Below are positions 59,930-64,000 of a DNA stretch of 64,000 nucleotides, piece by piece. Source of the DNA: Cryptomeria japonica (taxonomy: Eukaryota; Streptophyta; Pinopsida; Cupressales; Cupressaceae); contig NC_081414.1 of NCBI RefSeq assembly GCF_030272615.1, forward strand, positions 812,609,069 through 812,673,068. Direction: 5' to 3'. Each line of letters begins with the position of its first letter. The first letter of the stretch is position 1. Below the pieces are notes generated by a model. That model was not told where the DNA came from. It ran no database searches and saw only the letters and a program-made list of their open reading frames with translations. The translations under genes and the position numbers were made by a program.

Positions 59930-62580
59930 ACAATGTCAAAACAACGTCGTTTCAAAGAAAACAAAAAATTCTACCCCAGTATGCCCCGGTGATACTTAGG
60001 GTGTATTGCCCCCTCGAGAGATTGTTTGTGCATTAAAGACATGAATGATCTCTCAAAAAAAGAAGAATGTTAGATAGAAGAATAGTTAGTTGATTAGAGA
60101 TAGAGATAGGTGATGTGAAGATGATATTGAGATAGAAATTGAGAGAATAGATCTTACAATGAAATAGAATGATGTTAGATGATAGAAAATGATTTAGAAA
60201 GAGATGATGAGAAAAGAATCAACAAACTAGCAATAAGCAAATGAGATGAAATAAGAATGATTGAATGAATCACGAACCTGTGTCATTATTTATTGTACAA
60301 TATATCTTCATCATTGGGCCTTATTATTGAAAAATGAAGCTTAACACATCAGGGTATAAGGAACCAAGATGTAAAGATGTCTCATTGTAGAAACAAACAC
60401 ATAGAAAACAAGTAGCAAACAAAGAAAAAGATAATGCCCATCATGGATCCTCTAGTCACTTGTGGACATCCTTGAGTAGCATAGAAACATAATCTGTCAC
60501 CAAATGATAAAAGATAAAGACTGACCTGGATAAAATTCAGCAGCTATACTGACCTTGTGCCTTCGTTCTCGGTTTCTTGATGTGATAGTTGATAATGCCT
60601 GATCTCATAAAGTTGTGGACCCCGTTTAAGACTGACCTATCTAATTTTGAGTGTATCCTCTTCTATTTAAGACAAGATAATGATCACTTTGATATGGATA
60701 TGATATGATTGATAAGACAATTTGATCAGTTAGTTGCAGATGTTTGACTGGATAGTTGTATCTTTTGTTAACTTCGTGCAAAGTGTTTGTTGGATATCTG
60801 CTAGGGTATTTGTTTCTCACAAGACATTTTATTGCAAGTTTTTTGATTGATTGGTTTTTTATTTTTAGTTCTTTTCCAAGAGCTTTTTCAATGATTTTGG
60901 ATTATGTAGATCGATATTTAAATGTTTTTGGTTGATTTTCGGGAGATTATAAGGATGCTTTTGGTTGATTTTTTCAAGACATTATATGGATGTTTTTTGG
61001 TATTTTTTCAGAACAATATGTGAATGTGTTTGGTATTTTTTCAGGACATTATATCAATGTGTTTGGTATTTTTTCAGGACATTAGATGAATGTTTTTGGT
61101 ATTTTTAAGTTTTCAATGTTTTTGGATTTTTAAGTTTTTCATTGTTTTTGGATTTTTAAGTTTTTCATTGTTTTTGGATTTTGATTTTTTCATTGTTTTT
61201 GGATTTTTTTTAGGACATTATATGATTTTTGGAATTTTTTTAAGGCTTTATATGATTTTTAGAATGTTTTTCAGGACTTTATATGATTTTTGGAATTTTT
61301 TTCAGGACTTTATATGATGTTTTAGGATTTTTTTAGGACTTTATATGATTTTTAGGATTTTTTCAGTTATGCCCCCAATGCGCAGACCTGTATGACATGA
61401 TGATCTGCAGAATGCATGTGGAGAGAATGAATTTTTGACATGACCTATGTTAATGCAATATGCATGATGAAGATGCATTTCCTATTCGAACAAGGTTAAC
61501 TGTGTTTGTTTGAAATTTTATAATACACTAATTGAAATGGAGGTACAAAGCATTTAGTATATAAGTGGTCAATCGATCCCTAAGGTCCTTTGGAACATCT
61601 AAATTAACATACTTAGTGACTAGGATTTATAAATGAGACGTAGAAAACTTTCCCATTGATTCTTGAAAATTTGATCTTCTTTTGCCCATGTGTGTGCAAA
61701 TGAGTTAATTCCTTCTCTTATGTTCACTAAAGATCCTTAGCATCCTATATGACTAGCTACATGGATTATCCTAACTTCAAAAGCATCTCGAATAGAGCCT
61801 TGCTGTTGGCAAGCTTTTAGAGCTTCGACGAGGTTATAGACTGTAATTTCTCAAATATTGCTCCATTGCAGTAGGCATTCATAGCCCTGATAGAGTTACT
61901 TGCATGTTCCCATAGTCAAGTTTTTTTTGTCGCACTTGCATGCATGATATTTCAGTTATATATCATTGCTCTTTTTCCTTAAGATGAATTTGGCATAGCT
62001 CTTTATCTTTTTATTTTCTTGTCGTGACTTGTAAGTAATGAAACCTACTTGGGTGTGACAATTACAGTGGCACTAAAGTAGAATTTTAGATTTTTCACTA
62101 GTCATATGATCAACTAGGTATCTAGAATGAATTAGAGATCTTCTTAATATGTTTGAGATATAGCAATAGATAGATTTTGGGTTAACAAGTCTCAAATAGT
62201 GAAATCATTACCCAACCATAAGTAAAGAGTCGTCATAGGGTGATGTTGAAAATGAATGACCTTAGGACCTCAAAGACTTCATGTCCTAATATCTAAGAAA
62301 GGAGATGATCCTTGCTTCTCTTAAAAGAAAATAGATGATAAACATAGATAGATGCCTTGTTTTATTGGTGCTTCTATATGAAAATGCAAAAACTTTGCAA
62401 ATGTGATGCATTTAAAAAAGAAACTATATGTGATGCGGTCTTTTGAATACTATGATATGCAATGTGCGAAAGTAAAACCTAAACTAACCCAGCCCTTAGG
62501 TATAATATCATTTAAGGTGCATGTTGTTCATAGGGTCAGGGAGTTTTGTGTAGGTACTTCATTGGTCTTTGTTTGAAAAG
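59930..62580 (-). other. Noncoding 3' region of the second Tat element
   Basis: Near the polypurine tract it retains motifs shared with the first Tat element (CTCGAGGGGGCA, then GGGGCA, then TTTCTTTGAAA). No trace of an antisense PMD gene was found. The rest is AT-rich, with no credible ORF apart from the tandem repeat patch listed separately. Confidence 0.5.
60895..61365. repeat. T-rich degenerate tandem repeat
   Basis: Variants of GTTTTTGGTATTTTTTCAGG plus ACATTATATGAAT recur about every 36-40 bp from about 60900 to 61090. They are followed by shorter units of about 29 bp (TTTTTGGATTTTTAAGTTTTT) and then GGACTTTATATGATTTTT units to about 61365. It is the likely source of a phenylalanine-rich chance ORF on the plus strand. 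Confidence 0.8.
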
Positions 62581-62784
62581 TCAAATAAAGATTTCTTTTT
62601 CGATAGGATATAAGGACTCAGCCAAGTGTACATGTTCAACATCTCCAATATTGATTTCTTTAGATTTTTTAGTTTGTGGATCATCATAAGGAAATCTAGC
62701 TCTGGAACCCATGAATTCAGCTATAGCCTTATCAATTTTAAAGCAATCCAACTGTAGTAGATTCTCTTGCCCCCAGTCTTTCAA
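62581..62784 (-). pseudogene. Tat pol fragment upstream of RT
   Basis: A 67-codon frame ending in DVEHVHLAESLYPIEKEIFI. This resembles the NIHLAESLTEEERLAFIIFF segment that precedes RT in the first Tat element of this window (about 1596-1655). Sequence beyond it shows no RT. Confidence 0.45.
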
Positions 62785-63124
62785 GTGTAGGTATATGAGA
62801 CAAATAGATTCTAGTTTTTAAGTTGTGACATGAGTAGGTGCTATGCCTATTTTTATTGATGCACTTGAAGAGTATGATGAAGCCAACTAGGTGTCAATCT
62901 CATTCGTTGGTGCTATGCTTATTTTTGTCACTACATTAGAATTTGATGATAAATCACATATAATTGTTGATAAGTTACTCTATGTAGTATGATCTAGATT
63001 GGTGATTTCATTGAAAAGGGGTTCATGAACAACTTGTGTAGAGGGGTTATGAGAGAGACTAGGAGAAATGACAATGGGATCTTGTTTAGGAGGTGGATGT
63101 TGGATGGGACATGAAAGAACATCT

Positions 63125-64000
63125 TGTTAGGCCCAATATAGAAATCTAATGTACTGAGAGGGGAGGGGTGAATTAGTACTCCAAAAAATTTCTCTGATAA
63201 TAACCTTACTATTATGCATAGACAGAATAGTGTAGTAACATAAAATAAAACTATAATCAATAGATAACAATCATATATGATTCACTCCATAACACATATA
63301 TTTTGGTCATGCAGAAACTCTTGGTTAGAGAGAAAAACTATGGTGGGGATGGCACCCACAACTTCACTACTGCAATAATAAAGAATGCTCGGTTAGAGCT
63401 ACATTTAGCTATTTCTGATAGCTTACCCTGTTAGGAGTATCAAGATCAGTTAGATCTACCTTACTAAAGGATTTTTTACAACACTATATAAGTGTAGCAC
63501 CTAGTTAAAGGATTTACAATTTATAGACTTGGTTAGAGTCTTTTACCTTGTTAAAGGTTTCTCTTACAACTTCAAAATATTACAATAAAATCATTACAAA
63601 TATCTGCAACTTTACATCTAAAATGCTAAAGCAGATTCTATGTGCTTTGAATAAGATTACCTAGCTTGTAGCATACCTCGGTAACCCATAATGAAACTCA
63701 GTAAACCCTTTTGTTTACTTTGTTCTTCGACTATTCACTGATAACCTTCTCAGTGACCTCTTTGTATCTCTGTAACAGTCTTCCTTCATGCATACACTCT
63801 GTTATCTCTTATTGCGTCTCATATATCTAACCCTAGAATCATGTTGTATAAATAGATCTCTTAAAGCGGTGATCTGATTCATTGCTTCGATCTTACAAAA
63901 GATTCTTCAAATGAATAACTAAACAAAATATCTCATTGGTTAGATTGACATACACAATTTCATAGTGCAATTCCTAATGCAAAAATGGTTAGATGTGCCT
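63125..64000 (-). repeat. Copia-type LTR, cut by the window end
   Basis: Starts TGTTAGGCCCAATATAG. It is related to the Copia LTR at 28044: GAGAGGGGAGGGGTGAATTA compares with GAGAGGGGGGGTGAATCAT. ACATCTAAAATGCTAAAGCA also recurs in both, as do the GTTAAAGGATT-type words. It is probably read on the minus strand, as in that element, but the coding part is not in the window. Confidence 0.6.

Larger units (their letters stand above)
58683..63124 (-). mobile_element. Second Tat-type element, 3' part, internally deleted
   Basis: Minus strand: 3' LTR (58683-59913), polypurine tract, a long noncoding 3' region with tandem repeats, and a short pre-RT remnant at 62784-62581. RT, RNase H and integrase are absent between the remnant and the 3' region, so several kilobases of pol are deleted. 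The right end is cut by a Copia-type LTR at 63125. Confidence 0.65.

Noticed and set aside
61090-61317. Phenylalanine-rich 75-codon ORF on the plus strand
   Set aside because: Produced by T-rich tandem repeats; no domain and no conservation expected.

Overview
The window is a nest of decayed retrotransposons from a plant nuclear genome. I see no ordinary host gene, tRNA, rRNA or CRISPR array. The plant assignment rests on plant-specific lineages: a Tat/Ogre-like Ty3/Gypsy element with a second, plant-type RNase H; a chromovirus with a chromodomain; Ty1/Copia elements primed by initiator tRNA-Met; an L1-type LINE with endonuclease, RT, zf-RVT and RNase H; and a plant mobile domain (PMD) gene. 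The depth of nesting suggests a large genome, possibly a gymnosperm, but that is inference.

Layout. 1-11298 (+): the 3' part of a Tat/Ogre element. It holds pol with two in-frame TGA codons, a 3' UTR, an antisense PMD gene with its own predicted TATA box and intron, a polypurine tract and a 3' LTR. 11299-13530 and 21709-23690 (-): one older Tat-like relict (protease and gag fragments), split by an 8.1-kb LINE at 13548-21691 that is flanked by an exact 17-bp target-site duplication. 23691-58681 (+): a chromovirus whose 5' LTR, PBS and gag (23691-26441) are separated from its pol and chromodomain (55237-58578) by 28.8 kb of later insertions.

That insertion block contains three things: a lone LTR of a related family (26442-27897), a full-length Ty1/Copia element on the minus strand (28044-35669), and a 19.6-kb head-to-tail array (35670-55236). 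The array has nine LTRs of about 1418 bp alternating with about 770-bp internal regions, on the minus strand, with a period of 2187-2188 bp. Each internal region has a PBS and a coiled-coil ORF that is not a recognisable gag. Six consecutive internal regions share the same nonsense codon, which points to growth by unequal recombination rather than by retrotransposition.

58683-63124 (-): the 3' LTR and 3' region of a second, internally deleted Tat element. 63125-64000: the start of another Copia-type LTR.

The most notable items are the tandem LTR array; the spliced antisense PMD gene, whose intron carries a strictly phased 21/21/18-bp repeat; and a LINE insertion that appears to carry a third ORF downstream of its RNase H. 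The stop codons I inspected mostly fit C-to-T or G-to-A transitions (CGA to TGA, CAG to TAG, TGG to TAG/TGA), as expected for old, cytosine-methylated transposons.
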